NCBI GenBank assembly: GCA_002239105.1
Contig: MPNQ01000005.1
Location: forward strand, 1-64,000
Origin: a marine group bacterium Sva0996 bin134
GTDB lineage: Bacteria > Actinomycetota > Acidimicrobiia > Acidimicrobiales > Bin134
Length of the DNA stretch: 64,000 nt
Direction: 5' to 3'
The position numbers and the translations under genes were made by a program. Under the pieces are notes generated by a model, which had not been told where the DNA came from, did no database searches, and saw nothing but the letters and a program-made list of their open reading frames with translations. This document shows, one piece after another, positions 41,132-51,051 of the stretch. The stretch's first letter is position 1; each line of letters starts with the position of its first letter.

Positions 41132-42370
41132 TTATCCCCCGGCGAGGACCCTCATGCGGAGGTTGTTGAGGACCGACACGGTGGTGAATTGGCGGGTGCG
41201 CTCGCGGTCGAAGGGGAACTTGACCCGGGTGGCCTCTACTTCGCCGTTGACCAGGGTGGCCATCCACACGGTGCCGGGGTCTTGGCCGTCTAAGGGGTCG
41301 GGGCCGGCTACTCCGGTGACGGCGATGGCGCAGTCGGCACCCAGCAGCTTGGCGGCGCCGTGGGCCATGGCGGTTACCGCCTCTTCGCTCACCACTGGGC
41401 CTTCGGGCACTTCCAGCAAATCGAACTTCACGTCGCTGGCGTAGGACACCAGCCCGCCTCGAAACACGTCGCTGGCGCCGGGCACGGCGGTGAGCCGGGA
41501 ACCGATCAGACCGCCGGTGAGGGACTCAGCCAGCGCCAGGGTCCAGCCCCGGCTGCGCAGGGCATCGAGCACGGCGGATTCCATGGTTTCGTCGTCGACG
41601 CCGAACACGATGTCGCCGATGATGCCCCGCACGATCTGCTCCTCGTTGGCCAGCATCTCGTCGGCGGCGGCCTCGCTGGGGGCCTTGGCGGTGAGCCGAA
41701 CCTTGAGGCCCTCCATGCCCGAGGCCAGAAAGGCGATGGTGCACCCGCCGACCTCATCCAGCCGCTCGATCTCCTCGTGGAGCTTCTCGGCCAGACCCGA
41801 CTCGGAGTCACCCCAGGTGCGCAGCGTGAGGCTCTTGATCACCGCGGTGATCCCGGCCCGGGCCTTGAGATCGGGCAGCACGCACTCCCCCACCATCTGC
41901 TGCATCTCCCAGGGCACGCCGGGCACGGCATACACCGCCTTGTCGCCGCTCTCGATCTTGAAACCGGCGGCGGTGCCGGGCATCACCGGCAGCACATCGG
42001 CCCCTTCGGGGATGTCGGCCTGGCGCAGGTTGTTCTCGGGCATGGCTCGCCCCCGGCCCCCGAACACGGTCGAGATGCGCTCCACGATGTCGTCGCGCCG
42101 CACCAGCTCCACTCCCAGGGCCGCGGCGATCACGTCGCGGGTGATGTCGTCTTGGGTGGGGCCCAGCCCGCCGCACATGATCACCGAGTCGCTGCGCTCC
42201 AGGGACTGTTCCAGCACGGCCCGCATCCGCTTGAAGTTGTCGCCCACCTTCACCTGGTGATGCGAGTCGATGCCGGCCAGCGCCAGCTGCTCGCCGATCC
42301 ACGACGAGTTGGTGTCGACAATCTGGCCGAGCAGCAGCTCGGTTCCTACCGCGATTACTTCACAGTTCAC
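41132..42370 (-). CDS. cinA: CinA-family nicotinamide-nucleotide amidohydrolase
   Basis: The 412-residue protein joins an N-terminal molybdopterin-binding-like (COG1058) domain (NCEVIAVGTELLLGQIVDTN, GGLGPTQDDITRD) to the C-terminal PncC deamidase domain (LALAESLTGGLIGSRLTAVPG, about residue 270). It recycles NMN and cleans damaged pyridine nucleotides. It follows pgsA by 30 bases, as in other actinobacteria, where recA normally comes next; here 2.8 kb of other genes lie in between. Confidence 0.93.
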   Translation of the reverse strand: MNCEVIAVGTELLLGQIVDTNSSWIGEQLALAGIDSHHQVKVGDNFKRMRAVLEQSLERSDSVIMCGGLGPTQDDITRDVIAAALGVELVRRDDIVERISTVFGGRGRAMPENNLRQADIPEGADVLPVMPGTAAGFKIESGDKAVYAVPGVPWEMQQMVGECVLPDLKARAGITAVIKSLTLRTWGDSESGLAEKLHEEIERLDEVGGCTIAFLASGMEGLKVRLTAKAPSEAAADEMLANEEQIVRGIIGDIVFGVDDETMESAVLDALRSRGWTLALAESLTGGLIGSRLTAVPGASDVFRGGLVSYASDVKFDLLEVPEGPVVSEEAVTAMAHGAAKLLGADCAIAVTGVAGPDPLDGQDPGTVWMATLVNGEVEATRVKFPFDRERTRQFTTVSVLNNLRMRVLAGG

Positions 42371-42400
42371 GCAGGGAGGCTAACCGGCTGCGACCGGCTA

Positions 42401-42982
42401 CTACTGGTCTGCGGCGGCAATCGCGCCGGCCCGGCCGTCGGCCATATAGCGCCAGCCGGTATAGAGGGTGAGGGCCACCGCCAGCCAGATGGCCAGCGAC
42501 GGCGCCCAGTCGTGTTCCTCCAATGGGGGCAGCGCCGCCACAATGAGGGCCGCACCCTGCAACAGCGTCTTGTACTTGGCCAAGAGGCGAGCGGGAAGCG
42601 ACAGACCCTCTCGGGCCCACCGGGTTCGAGCCGCGCTCACCAGCAGCTCTCGCACCGAGATGATCAGGACCGGAACCCAAAACAGCCGGTCTACCGCCAC
42701 AAAGCACCAGGAGGCCCCCAGGATCATCACCTTGTCGGCCAGCGGATCCAGGAAAGCTCCCCACCGGCTGACACTGCCGGACGACCGGGCCACCCAGCCG
42801 TCGTAGTAATCGCTGGCCCCCAATACCAGGCCCACCGTCAATACCGACCACGACGTTCCCCGGCTGTCGGACGCGGCCAGGATCAGCACGAACAACACGG
42901 GCGACGCGGCAATGCGCCCCAGCGTGATGAGGTTGGCCGGCAACCGCAGATCGGACCAGGAATACGTCTCCACATGGCTCAT
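42401..42982 (-). CDS. pgsA: CDP-diacylglycerol-glycerol-3-phosphate 3-phosphatidyltransferase
   Basis: The 193-residue membrane enzyme starts phosphatidylglycerol synthesis. The CDP-alcohol phosphotransferase motif is complete: DYYDGWVARSSG...GAFLDPLADK (about residues 57-81). Four or more hydrophobic segments follow. The ATG overlaps the stop of rimO as ATGA. A related CDP-alcohol transferase role cannot be fully excluded, but the position between rimO and cinA fits pgsA. Confidence 0.9.
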   Translation of the reverse strand: MSHVETYSWSDLRLPANLITLGRIAASPVLFVLILAASDSRGTSWSVLTVGLVLGASDYYDGWVARSSGSVSRWGAFLDPLADKVMILGASWCFVAVDRLFWVPVLIISVRELLVSAARTRWAREGLSLPARLLAKYKTLLQGAALIVAALPPLEEHDWAPSLAIWLAVALTLYTGWRYMADGRAGAIAAADQ

Positions 42983-44244
42983 GAGGGCCCCGCCTCGGCC
43001 ACCATGTCGGGACCCATGGCCTCGGTCAACCGCACGGTGTGGAACTGGCCGGTGGCCAAGTGTTCGGGCACCGAGATGATCCCGTCGATCTCTGGGGCCT
43101 CTCGATAGCTGCGGGCCATGCCGGGGGTGTCCACCAGAACTTCGACCTCGCGGCCGACGAGTTGGTCACGCTTGGCCGCGGTTATCTCGTCTTGGACTTC
43201 GGCCAGCTCTCGGCGACGCTCAGCAGCCAGCTCGGCGGGCACCTCTTTGTCGAGGGTGGTGGCGTAGGTTCCCGTTTCCGGGGAGTAGGTGAAGAACCCG
43301 CACCAATCCAGGCCCACGTCGGCCACGAAATCAAGCAGGGCGTCGTGGTCGGCCTCGGTCTCTCCCGGATAGCCCACGATGAAATTCGACCGGAACACGG
43401 CGGCGGGCTCACGCTGGCGGATGTCGGCGATGCGAGCGGCAAATCGGTGGCCGTCGCCCCACCGGCGCATGCGGGCCAGAAGCGGACGCGACACATGCTG
43501 CAACGACAAATCGAAGTAGGGCACGCCGGTGGCGCAGATGGCGTCGATCAGCGGGTCGGTGAGATCGGACGGGTACAAATACAGCAGACGCAACCAGTCA
43601 ACCTGCTGGCGCAGCGACTCCACCAGCGGGATGATCCCCCGCTCCCCCTGGCCCTGATCGCGCCCGTAGGAGGCCAGGTCTTGGGCCACCAGCACCGCCT
43701 CTCGCACGCCGAGGCCCTCCACTTCGGCCACGATCGCTTCGGCCGACCGGGAGCGCTGCGGCCCCCGGAAGCTGGGGATGGCGCAGTACCCGCAGCGGCG
43801 GTCGCAGCCCTCGGCGATCTTCACGTAGGCCCACGGCGCCTCGGCCGGCGGCCGGGGCAGGTTCAGCAGGTCAAAGGAGGGAAGCGCCACCGCTGATGGT
43901 GAAGCAGCCGAGGGCTTGGCCCCGATGCTCACCGGCACGCCGAATCCGGCCACCCGGTCGGCCTCGGGCAGGGCCTCGGCCAACTCGGCACCGTAGCGCT
44001 CGGCCATGCACCCGGTTATCACCAGCTCAGCGTCAGCCGCGGTCGAGCGCAGTTCCAGCACGGTGTCCACCGATTCCTGGCGGGCCTCCTCGATGAAGGC
44101 ACAAGTGTTCACCACCACGAGGTCGGCCTCTTCGGGTGCCCCAGCCGCGGCCATACCGTCTCGAACCAGCAGACCCGTGATCTTGTCGGAGTCCACCTGA
44201 TTCTTGGGACATCCCAGGGTCTCAACCCAAAACCGGCGCACCAT
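42979..44244 (-). CDS. rimO: Ribosomal protein S12 methylthiotransferase
   Basis: A 421-residue radical-SAM methylthiotransferase that modifies the Asp near position 88 of ribosomal protein S12. It has RRFWVETLGCPKNQVDSDK at the start, further cluster Cys in VNTCAFIEEAR and VITGCMAERY, the radical motif CDRRCGYCAIP (about residue 146) and a C-terminal TRAM domain. ETLGCPKNQVDS separates it from MiaB. ATG 44244 (MVRRFW) is preferred to the frame start at 44277, which would overlap the antiporter gene. Confidence 0.93.
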   Translation of the reverse strand: MVRRFWVETLGCPKNQVDSDKITGLLVRDGMAAAGAPEEADLVVVNTCAFIEEARQESVDTVLELRSTAADAELVITGCMAERYGAELAEALPEADRVAGFGVPVSIGAKPSAASPSAVALPSFDLLNLPRPPAEAPWAYVKIAEGCDRRCGYCAIPSFRGPQRSRSAEAIVAEVEGLGVREAVLVAQDLASYGRDQGQGERGIIPLVESLRQQVDWLRLLYLYPSDLTDPLIDAICATGVPYFDLSLQHVSRPLLARMRRWGDGHRFAARIADIRQREPAAVFRSNFIVGYPGETEADHDALLDFVADVGLDWCGFFTYSPETGTYATTLDKEVPAELAAERRRELAEVQDEITAAKRDQLVGREVEVLVDTPGMARSYREAPEIDGIISVPEHLATGQFHTVRLTEAMGPDMVAEAGPS

Positions 44245-44251
44245 CCTCAGA

Positions 44252-45310
44252 TTATGCGGAGAATGGCCCAAGACCATCAGTGTCCGAGGCCGGCTGCACT
44301 ACCACCTCGACCGCAGGGGTGCTCGAGACGTCATGTTCGGATTCGTCGGGGTCGTCGGAGATCAGGAACGGCATCGACACCAAGTACACGGCCAGCAAGA
44401 ACGCCCCCTCCCACCATCGCTCCAAGCCGTCGCCCCGGAACATGAGCAGCCAGGCGCTGACGGAGATGCCCACCATGATCCACACCGCCAGCCCCGAGAG
44501 GTTTCCGTCTACCAGCGGTCCAGGGCCGACCAGTGCCACCACCGCACTCACCAGCAGGCTGTTGAACGTGTTGGAGCCCAAGATGTTGCCCACCAGCAGA
44601 TCGGCCTCGCCCCGGCGAGCCGCCTGCACCCCGGTGATCAGCTCGGGCAGCGACGTGCCGAACGCCACCAGCGACAGCCCCACGAATCCAGAGCCCAAGC
44701 CAACCTCGTGGGCGATGTCCACCGCACCGGTCACCGCGAGTTGGGCGCCTACCACCGTGGCCCCCAGCCCCAACACGGTGCGAACCAGCTCGGCGGACTG
44801 GTTGATCGGCTTGTCGGTGTGGATGACATCGGCCGCGTTGGCGTCATAGGCCGGTCGCCACAAGATGATGCTCATGGCCACCACAAACGCGGCCAACAGG
44901 ACGAAACCCTCCCACCGTTCCAAGCCGTCCTGAACCAGCAGCCAAAACAACAGCGCGGCACCCACCGAAACCACGCCCTCCCGCCACAGAGTGCTGTTGG
45001 CCACCTTGATGTACCGGCCCCCGACGGCAACCGCCGCCACCAGCGCGGAAACGCCCAACACCAGGCTCAAGTTGGCCACGTTGGAGCCGACGATGTTGCC
45101 CACGCCCAAGTCGACATCGCCATCGGCGGCGGCCAGACCCGACACCAGCATCTCGGGAGCGCTGGTTCCGAAGCCGATGACCAGCGCCCCGATCACGATG
45201 GGCGAGATACCCCGGGAGAAGGCCAGGCGTGACGCCCCGATCACCAGCTGGTCGGCGCCCAACGCCAGCACGAGAAGGCCTCCTCCGAGGAGCACCGCTG
45301 CCAATGTCAC
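44252..45310 (-). CDS. Calcium/sodium antiporter (CaCA family, YrbG-like)
   Basis: The 352-residue membrane protein has about ten hydrophobic helices and the two inverted alpha-repeats of the family: GFGTSAPEMLVSG...GNIVGSNVANL (about residues 47-78) and AFGTSLPELITG...GNILGSNTFN (about 216-250). These bind the transported cations. The acidic cytoplasmic tail (DDPDESEHDVSS) is family-atypical but minor. Ion specificity is by family analogy. It lies between ftsK and rimO. Confidence 0.9.
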   Translation of the reverse strand: MTLAAVLLGGGLLVLALGADQLVIGASRLAFSRGISPIVIGALVIGFGTSAPEMLVSGLAAADGDVDLGVGNIVGSNVANLSLVLGVSALVAAVAVGGRYIKVANSTLWREGVVSVGAALLFWLLVQDGLERWEGFVLLAAFVVAMSIILWRPAYDANAADVIHTDKPINQSAELVRTVLGLGATVVGAQLAVTGAVDIAHEVGLGSGFVGLSLVAFGTSLPELITGVQAARRGEADLLVGNILGSNTFNSLLVSAVVALVGPGPLVDGNLSGLAVWIMVGISVSAWLLMFRGDGLERWWEGAFLLAVYLVSMPFLISDDPDESEHDVSSTPAVEVVVQPASDTDGLGPFSA

Positions 45311-45343
45311 GAGCTGAGACTACCGACGAGGACTAAGCGATGG

Positions 45344-47806
45344 TCAGGGAAGCTCGTCGGGGGTCATCAGCACCTCTCGGGCTTTGGACCCCTCGGAGGG
45401 GCCGACCACGCCCCGCTGCTCCAGCAGGTCCATCAGCCGGCCGGCCCGGGCAAACCCCACCCGAAGCTTGCGCTGGAGCATCGAAGTGGAACCCAGCTGG
45501 CTGTCAACCACCAGCCTCATGGCCTGGGCCAAGAGCTCATCGTCGTCATCGCTTCCACCACCGGTGGCGGTCGACGGAGCGGCGGTCAGCGGGTCGTCGT
45601 CGCCGTCTCCCCCGTCGGTGGTCAAAGACGGGCTGCTGCTGTGGCCCATGGCCGAGGCCTGGCGCCGCCAGGCCGCCACCACACTGCGGACTTCCGCCTC
45701 GGTCACCCAAGCGCCTTGTATGCGCTGGGCGGTGGTAGAGGAGGCGTTGACCAGGAGCATGTCGCCCTGGCCCACCAAGCGCTCGGCCCCCTGCTGGTCG
45801 AGGATTACCCGGCTGTCGGTCTGGCTGGACACGGCAAAGGCCAGACGGGCCGGGATGTTGGCCTTGATCACCCCGGTGATCACGTTGATGGACGGCCGCT
45901 GGGTGGCAATCACCAGGTGGATGCCCACGGCTCGGGCCTTCTGGGCGATGCGGCAGATGGAGTCCTCCACGTCGCGGGGGGCCACCATCATCAGATCGGA
46001 CAGCTCGTCCACCACCACCAAGATGAGCGGCATCCGCTCTTTGGGCTCAGATTCCTCGATCCCCAAATCGCGGTCGTTCTCGAACACCCCCCGGTCGAAG
46101 GCGTCGTTGTAGCCGTCGATGTCGCGGACACCCACCGAGGCCAGGATCTCGTAGCGGCGGTCCATCTCCCGGCAGGCCCAGGCCAAGGCGTTGGCCGCCT
46201 TCTTGGGGTCGGTTACCGGCTGGGTGAGCAGGTGGGGCACATGTTCGTACTGGGCCATCTCCACCATCTTGGGATCGACCAAGATCATGCGCACCTGGTC
46301 GGGGGTGGTGCGCATCAGCACCGAGGTGATCATGGAGTTGATGCACGACGACTTGCCCGCCCCGGTGGCCCCGGCAATCAATATGTGGGGCATACGGGAC
46401 AGGTCCATCATCACCGCTTTGGCGTTGATGTCCCTTCCGATGGCCACCTCTAGGGGATGCTTGGCCTTGCGGGCCTCGGCCGACGCCAAAATCCCGCCCA
46501 GCGACACCACCTGGCGGTCTCGATTGGGCACTTCTACGCCGATGGCCTGGCGCCCGGGAATCGGGGCCAGGATGCGGACATCGGGCGAGGCCATGGCGTA
46601 GGCGATGTCCTTGCTCAGACTGGTTACCCGGCTGACCTTGACCCCCGCGGCCAGCTCCAGCTCGTAGCGGGTCACGGTGGGGCCGATCACCATCCCCACC
46701 AGCTTGGTGTCCACATCGTGGGCCGCTAGGGCCTGTTCCAGGGCGGCGCCCCTCCGGGCGGCCTCCTCCTGGTTGACCTGCTGGGGATCGGAACCGCTCA
46801 GCAGCTTGAGCGAGGGGAGCTTCCACTTTGAAGACTTGGAGGCCTTGTCGCTGACAATGACGGGCGCCTGCCATTCCGGCTCGGGATCGGAACCTTGGGG
46901 GGGCGGGCCAACCTCGGATTCGGGCGGGGCCAGGCTGACCTCGGGCTCAGGCTCGGGGTCCGGGGAGGGAATGAAAACCACCTCGGGCTCAACCAGGTCT
47001 GTCTCCGGACCAGCCACCAAGCGGTCGTCAACCGGAGCTTCGGGGGCTTCTGGAAGTGGGGCCGTGCCGGTGAGCGAATGGATCATCCGGCTGAGGCTGG
47101 CCTTTATCTTGGCGCCGTCCACTCGGCGAGCCCAGGCCCGCAGAGACACCCGGGTCAGCACGACTAGTCCCAATAGCCCGAACGCACCCACAACCAGGCT
47201 CGCTCCCCAGATTCCCACCACCGCGGCCAGGGTCCCGCCAAAGGCCAGGCCCAGAGCACCGCCAGCATCCATCAGTCCGTCTAGATCCTCGATGCCGGGC
47301 CGGTTCACGGCGATGTGCAAAAGGCCGGTAACCGACAGCAGCGTCAAAGCGGTGCCGATGGCGAGGCGGACGGCCAACACCAGATCGGCCCGAGCCGGAT
47401 CGGTGTAGGGGTTCTTGTCGAAGGCATCCGGGGTGCTCTCCGGTTCAGCCTCATCGGGGCGGGGGCCCCGGAGCAGGACGATCCCGATGACAACCAGCAT
47501 GACGGGCACCGCGGCGCGCGCCGCGCCGATTAGAGCCCCGAGGACGGTTCGCAGGCCCGAGCCGAACGGCCCCGCCACATCCGCCCACAGACCGCAGGCC
47601 GCCAACAAGCCCGCGAGGACGAACCCCACGGCGACAATGTCGACGCGGTGGCGAGCCCAGACCGCGGCCGCGGCCTGCTTCAGTCGACCATCGGACTGAG
47701 CACCGGCTTTGGACTTGGACTTTGTGCTGGGCTTGTTAGGGGCTTTGTGAGCGGTTTTGGTAGCCACAACAGCAACAAACGTACCACTGACAACACCAGC
47801 AACCAA
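45344..47806 (-). CDS. ftsK: DNA translocase FtsK/SpoIIIE
   Basis: The 820-residue septal DNA pump has a basic N-terminus, about four membrane helices (about residues 55-190), an acidic/Pro linker, the motor with Walker A GATGAGKSSCINSM (about residue 478), Walker B VVDELSDLMM and the hexamer motif ATQRPS, and the winged-helix gamma domain at the end (STSMLQRKLRVGFARAGRLM). The frame begins with TTG 47806; GTG 47767 (VATKTAHKAP) is an alternative. No strong ribosome binding site marks either. Confidence 0.94.
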   Translation of the reverse strand: MVAGVVSGTFVAVVATKTAHKAPNKPSTKSKSKAGAQSDGRLKQAAAAVWARHRVDIVAVGFVLAGLLAACGLWADVAGPFGSGLRTVLGALIGAARAAVPVMLVVIGIVLLRGPRPDEAEPESTPDAFDKNPYTDPARADLVLAVRLAIGTALTLLSVTGLLHIAVNRPGIEDLDGLMDAGGALGLAFGGTLAAVVGIWGASLVVGAFGLLGLVVLTRVSLRAWARRVDGAKIKASLSRMIHSLTGTAPLPEAPEAPVDDRLVAGPETDLVEPEVVFIPSPDPEPEPEVSLAPPESEVGPPPQGSDPEPEWQAPVIVSDKASKSSKWKLPSLKLLSGSDPQQVNQEEAARRGAALEQALAAHDVDTKLVGMVIGPTVTRYELELAAGVKVSRVTSLSKDIAYAMASPDVRILAPIPGRQAIGVEVPNRDRQVVSLGGILASAEARKAKHPLEVAIGRDINAKAVMMDLSRMPHILIAGATGAGKSSCINSMITSVLMRTTPDQVRMILVDPKMVEMAQYEHVPHLLTQPVTDPKKAANALAWACREMDRRYEILASVGVRDIDGYNDAFDRGVFENDRDLGIEESEPKERMPLILVVVDELSDLMMVAPRDVEDSICRIAQKARAVGIHLVIATQRPSINVITGVIKANIPARLAFAVSSQTDSRVILDQQGAERLVGQGDMLLVNASSTTAQRIQGAWVTEAEVRSVVAAWRRQASAMGHSSSPSLTTDGGDGDDDPLTAAPSTATGGGSDDDDELLAQAMRLVVDSQLGSTSMLQRKLRVGFARAGRLMDLLEQRGVVGPSEGSKAREVLMTPDELP

Positions 47807-47843
47807 CGGTTTGCCCTGAGAGAGCCGACCGGCGCCGGTTTGG

Positions 47844-49502
47844 TCAGAACTCGATGATGATGGGAGCGATCATCGGACGGCGACCGGTGTTGTGGTTGAC
47901 GAACTGGCCCGCGGCCCGCCGCACTACCCGCTCCAAGCTGTCTTCTTCGCCCGAAGCCAGGTGATCCTCCACCGCAGCCGCCACCTCATCGGCCCCGGCC
48001 TGTTCCAACTCCCACACCGTGTCGGCCCCGACCCACCCCTTGGTCTCAAATCGGGGACGAGCCAGCAGACGACCCTTGTCGCGGTTCACCACAACCACCA
48101 CATTGACCACACCTTGGCCTCCGAGGATGGACCGCTCGCGGAACAGCTCCCGGCCGCTCTCGATCAGCTTTCCATTCACGTAGTAGTAGTCCCCGGAGGT
48201 GACCTTCCCTCGGTTGGCCAGCCCGCGGTCGCTCAACTCCACCTGCTCACCGTCGCGGGCGATCACCACCTGATCAGAGGGCATGCCCATGTCCATCGCC
48301 AGATCAGCGTGGGCCAAGAGGTGGCGGACTTCGCCATGGACCGGCACGAAGTACTCGGGGTCGGCCACCGTGTGCAGGGTGCGCAGCTCGTCCTGTTTCC
48401 CGTGGCCGGTGGTGTGGACCTCAAGCTGGCCGCTGTGAACCACATCGGCTCCCCGGGACATCAAGTTGTTGATCATGCGAGAGACCCGCGCCTCGTTGCC
48501 GGGTATGGGGCTGGAGCTCAACACCACGGTGTCGCGGGGGCCGATGTCAATCCAGCGGCTGTCGCCGGTGGCGGCCATCGCCAGGGCCGAGCGGGTCTCA
48601 CCTTGAGATCCGGTGGCCACCACGCACACCTCCCCGGGAGGATACTGCTCGGCTTCGGACACATCGATGAAGGCCTGGTCGGGCATCTGGAGCAGGCCCA
48701 ATTCCCGGGCCAAGGCGAAGTTGCGCTTCATGGACAGCCCGAGCGTGGCCACCTTTCGCCCTGAAGCCACTGCGGCGTCCACCACCTGCTGGACCCGGTG
48801 AATGTGGCTTGAGAACGCGGCCACCACCAGCCGTCGTTCTTGATGGGCCGCGAACACCCCTCTCAGCACCCCTCCCACTTCGGTCTCCGACCGGGAGCTG
48901 CCGGGGATCTCCGAGTTGGTGGAGTCGCACAGCAGCAGCCGCACCCCTTCGGTGCGGGCGATCGCCCCAATCCGGGCAAGGTCGGTGCGCCGGCCGTCAA
49001 CCGGATTCAGGTCCAGCTTGAAGTCGCTGGAGTGCAGGACAACCCCTTGGGGGGTGCGGATGGCCGAGATCAGCCCCGAGGGAACCGAGTGGGTGACCGG
49101 GATGAACTCGCAGTCGAACGACCCGATGCTGATGCGGTCGTGGTCTCCGATGGGGTTGAGGCTGGTGCGGCCCATCACCCCATGCTCTTCGAGGCGATTG
49201 CGGATCAGCCCCAGGGTGAACCGCGAGGCGTAGATGGGGAACGACAGCCAATCCAGCGCCTGTGACAGCGCTCCGATGTGATCCTCGTGGCCATGGGTGC
49301 AGATGCAGCCCACGATGCGGTCGGCCTTGTCGCGCAGGTACTCCAGATCGGGCAGCACGAAATCGGCCCCCGGCATGTCCTCATCGGGGAAGAGCACCCC
49401 GCAGTCCAAAATGAGCACCTCTCCCCCGCACTCGATGGCCGCGCAATTCCTCCCAATGTCGCCCAAACCGCCCAAAAAGGTGATCTGGACCGGATCAGCC
49501 AT
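47844..49502 (-). CDS. rnj: Ribonuclease J
   Basis: The 552-residue metallo-beta-lactamase/beta-CASP ribonuclease carries 5'-exo and endonuclease activity in mRNA decay and rRNA maturation. Seen: ITFLGGLGDIGRNC, the metal motif THGHEDHIGAL (about residues 70-80), HSVPSGL, SGQLEVHTTGHG and the late PVHGEVRHLLAH. Its start overlaps the end of dapA by eight bases. It probably works with the PNPase encoded 5 kb away. Confidence 0.94.
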   Translation of the reverse strand: MADPVQITFLGGLGDIGRNCAAIECGGEVLILDCGVLFPDEDMPGADFVLPDLEYLRDKADRIVGCICTHGHEDHIGALSQALDWLSFPIYASRFTLGLIRNRLEEHGVMGRTSLNPIGDHDRISIGSFDCEFIPVTHSVPSGLISAIRTPQGVVLHSSDFKLDLNPVDGRRTDLARIGAIARTEGVRLLLCDSTNSEIPGSSRSETEVGGVLRGVFAAHQERRLVVAAFSSHIHRVQQVVDAAVASGRKVATLGLSMKRNFALARELGLLQMPDQAFIDVSEAEQYPPGEVCVVATGSQGETRSALAMAATGDSRWIDIGPRDTVVLSSSPIPGNEARVSRMINNLMSRGADVVHSGQLEVHTTGHGKQDELRTLHTVADPEYFVPVHGEVRHLLAHADLAMDMGMPSDQVVIARDGEQVELSDRGLANRGKVTSGDYYYVNGKLIESGRELFRERSILGGQGVVNVVVVVNRDKGRLLARPRFETKGWVGADTVWELEQAGADEVAAAVEDHLASGEEDSLERVVRRAAGQFVNHNTGRRPMIAPIIIEF

Positions 49503-50388
49503 GGGTTCCTAGGCGGGTGCCGGCCAGCACTTCGGCCGCGGCTTCGGTCAACCCATCGGGCTCGACATCCATCGGTGGGCGGCATCGGCCCACTGGCAGG
49601 CCGATGAGGCGCATCATGGCCTTGGCCGGGATGGGGTTGGGGGCCTTCAACCCCGTCTCATAGTCATACGACGGGATGAGGCTGGCGTTGATTTGCCGGG
49701 CGGCGGCGACATCGCCCTTCTCGAAGGCCGCGACCATGTCGGCGTGCTCGGCCCCGGCCCAGTGGGAGGCCACGCTTATGAACCCCACCGCGCCCACTGC
49801 CAATAGTGCGAGGTTGAGGCTGTCGTCGCCGCTGTACACCTCGAAATCATCGGGAGCCTGGGCGATCAGCTTGGCGGTCTCGGCGGGGTCGCCGGCCGCG
49901 TCTTTGACGCCGACAATGTTGCCCACGCCGTGGGCCAGTTCCAGCAGAGTAGCGGTGTCCACTTTCCGCCCGGTGCGCACGGGAATGTCGTAGATCAGCA
50001 CTGGGAGATCAGTGGCTGCTGCCACCGTGGCGAAGTGCTTGGACAGACCGGCCTGTGAGGGGCGGTTGTAGTAGGGGGCCACCAGCAAGATCCCGTCGGC
50101 CCCAACCTCGGTTGACCGCTCGGTGAGCTCTACCGCCGCCGCGGTGTCGTTGCTGCCTGCCCCGGCCACCACCGGTGCATCCACCACCGAGGCGACCGCA
50201 CCGATGAGATCGATCTGCTCATCGTGGGTCAGGGTCGGGGACTCCCCCGTGGTGCCAGCGACCACCAATCCATCGCTCCCGTTGTCAACCAGCCATTGGG
50301 CCAGCAAAGCAGCCGCATCTAGGTCCAGCGAGCCGTCATCGCGAAACGGTGTGACCATGGCGGTCAATACCCTTCCAAATCGAGCCAT
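49495..50388 (-). CDS. dapA: 4-hydroxy-tetrahydrodipicolinate synthase
   Basis: A 297-residue TIM-barrel aldolase that condenses pyruvate with aspartate semialdehyde, the first committed lysine/DAP step. It has VLTAMVTPFRDDGSLD, GTTGESPTL, the catalytic Tyr in LIYDIPVRTG and the Schiff-base Lys in IVGVKDAAGD (about residue 165). IYDIPVRTG differs from the more common YNVPGRT. The coding sequence overlaps rnj by eight bases. Confidence 0.94.
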   Translation of the reverse strand: MARFGRVLTAMVTPFRDDGSLDLDAAALLAQWLVDNGSDGLVVAGTTGESPTLTHDEQIDLIGAVASVVDAPVVAGAGSNDTAAAVELTERSTEVGADGILLVAPYYNRPSQAGLSKHFATVAAATDLPVLIYDIPVRTGRKVDTATLLELAHGVGNIVGVKDAAGDPAETAKLIAQAPDDFEVYSGDDSLNLALLAVGAVGFISVASHWAGAEHADMVAAFEKGDVAAARQINASLIPSYDYETGLKAPNPIPAKAMMRLIGLPVGRCRPPMDVEPDGLTEAAAEVLAGTRLGTHG

Positions 50389-50397
50389 GGGATCTCC

Positions 50398-51042
50398 TTA
50401 CGCGTCAGCTGAGTCGGCGGCCAGCTCGGTTGCCCGATCAATACCCAGTGACACCAGGAGATCCTCGTGCAGTTCGAACCACACTTCATGGTAGGAATCC
50501 AGAGAGGGTTTCGTAAACCAGTTAATGTCACCGCTCAGCACCTGGTTCAGCGCATATTCGAGCCGTCCCCCATAATGCCCGAAGCGGTCGAGGGCTTCGG
50601 CCAGCTGAGCGAGGATCGGCTGGACGCGCCGGTTGATCTCGGCCAGTCGGGCGATGACCGCGGCGTCGTAGTCGGGATCGGTGTGATCGTTCAAGGTCTG
50701 ATCGCCGCGTACCTGGAAATCGGTGCAGACCACCTTTAGCTCGGGGTCCAACACCCTGAACGACTCATAGTGCTCTTGGATCAGGGGCTTCACCCCGGAC
50801 TGGTCGACTTCGGCGGCCACCATCCGCTCGGCCTCGGCCCGGCCCTCTCCGAGCAGCATCCACCCCTTGGCCCTTTTCCCGTCGCGGTAGCGCACCCATC
50901 CCTGCTCGCCCAGCTCGTCCAACACCGCGGCTGCCTGGTTCGACGAGAGGCCCGCGGCCCGGGCCAATGCATCAACCTCGGCCATGCCCTTCGTGCGCAG
51001 GGCATGAAGCACGCGCTGCACTATGTGGGGAGAATGGGGCAC
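50398..51042 (-). CDS. Winged-helix-type hypothetical protein
   Basis: The 214-residue product starts with a likely DNA-binding winged helix (QRVLHALRTKGMAEVDALAR, GLSSNQAAAVLDELGEQGWV, about residues 8-58), followed by a helical domain of 140 residues (ALDRFGHYGGRLEYALNQVL). It resembles a group of actinobacterial proteins of unknown role often sited near dapA. It lies nine bases upstream of dapA, so it may regulate or just accompany it. Confidence 0.65.
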   Translation of the reverse strand: MPHSPHIVQRVLHALRTKGMAEVDALARAAGLSSNQAAAVLDELGEQGWVRYRDGKRAKGWMLLGEGRAEAERMVAAEVDQSGVKPLIQEHYESFRVLDPELKVVCTDFQVRGDQTLNDHTDPDYDAAVIARLAEINRRVQPILAQLAEALDRFGHYGGRLEYALNQVLSGDINWFTKPSLDSYHEVWFELHEDLLVSLGIDRATELAADSADA

Positions 51043-51051
51043 GATGGCAGC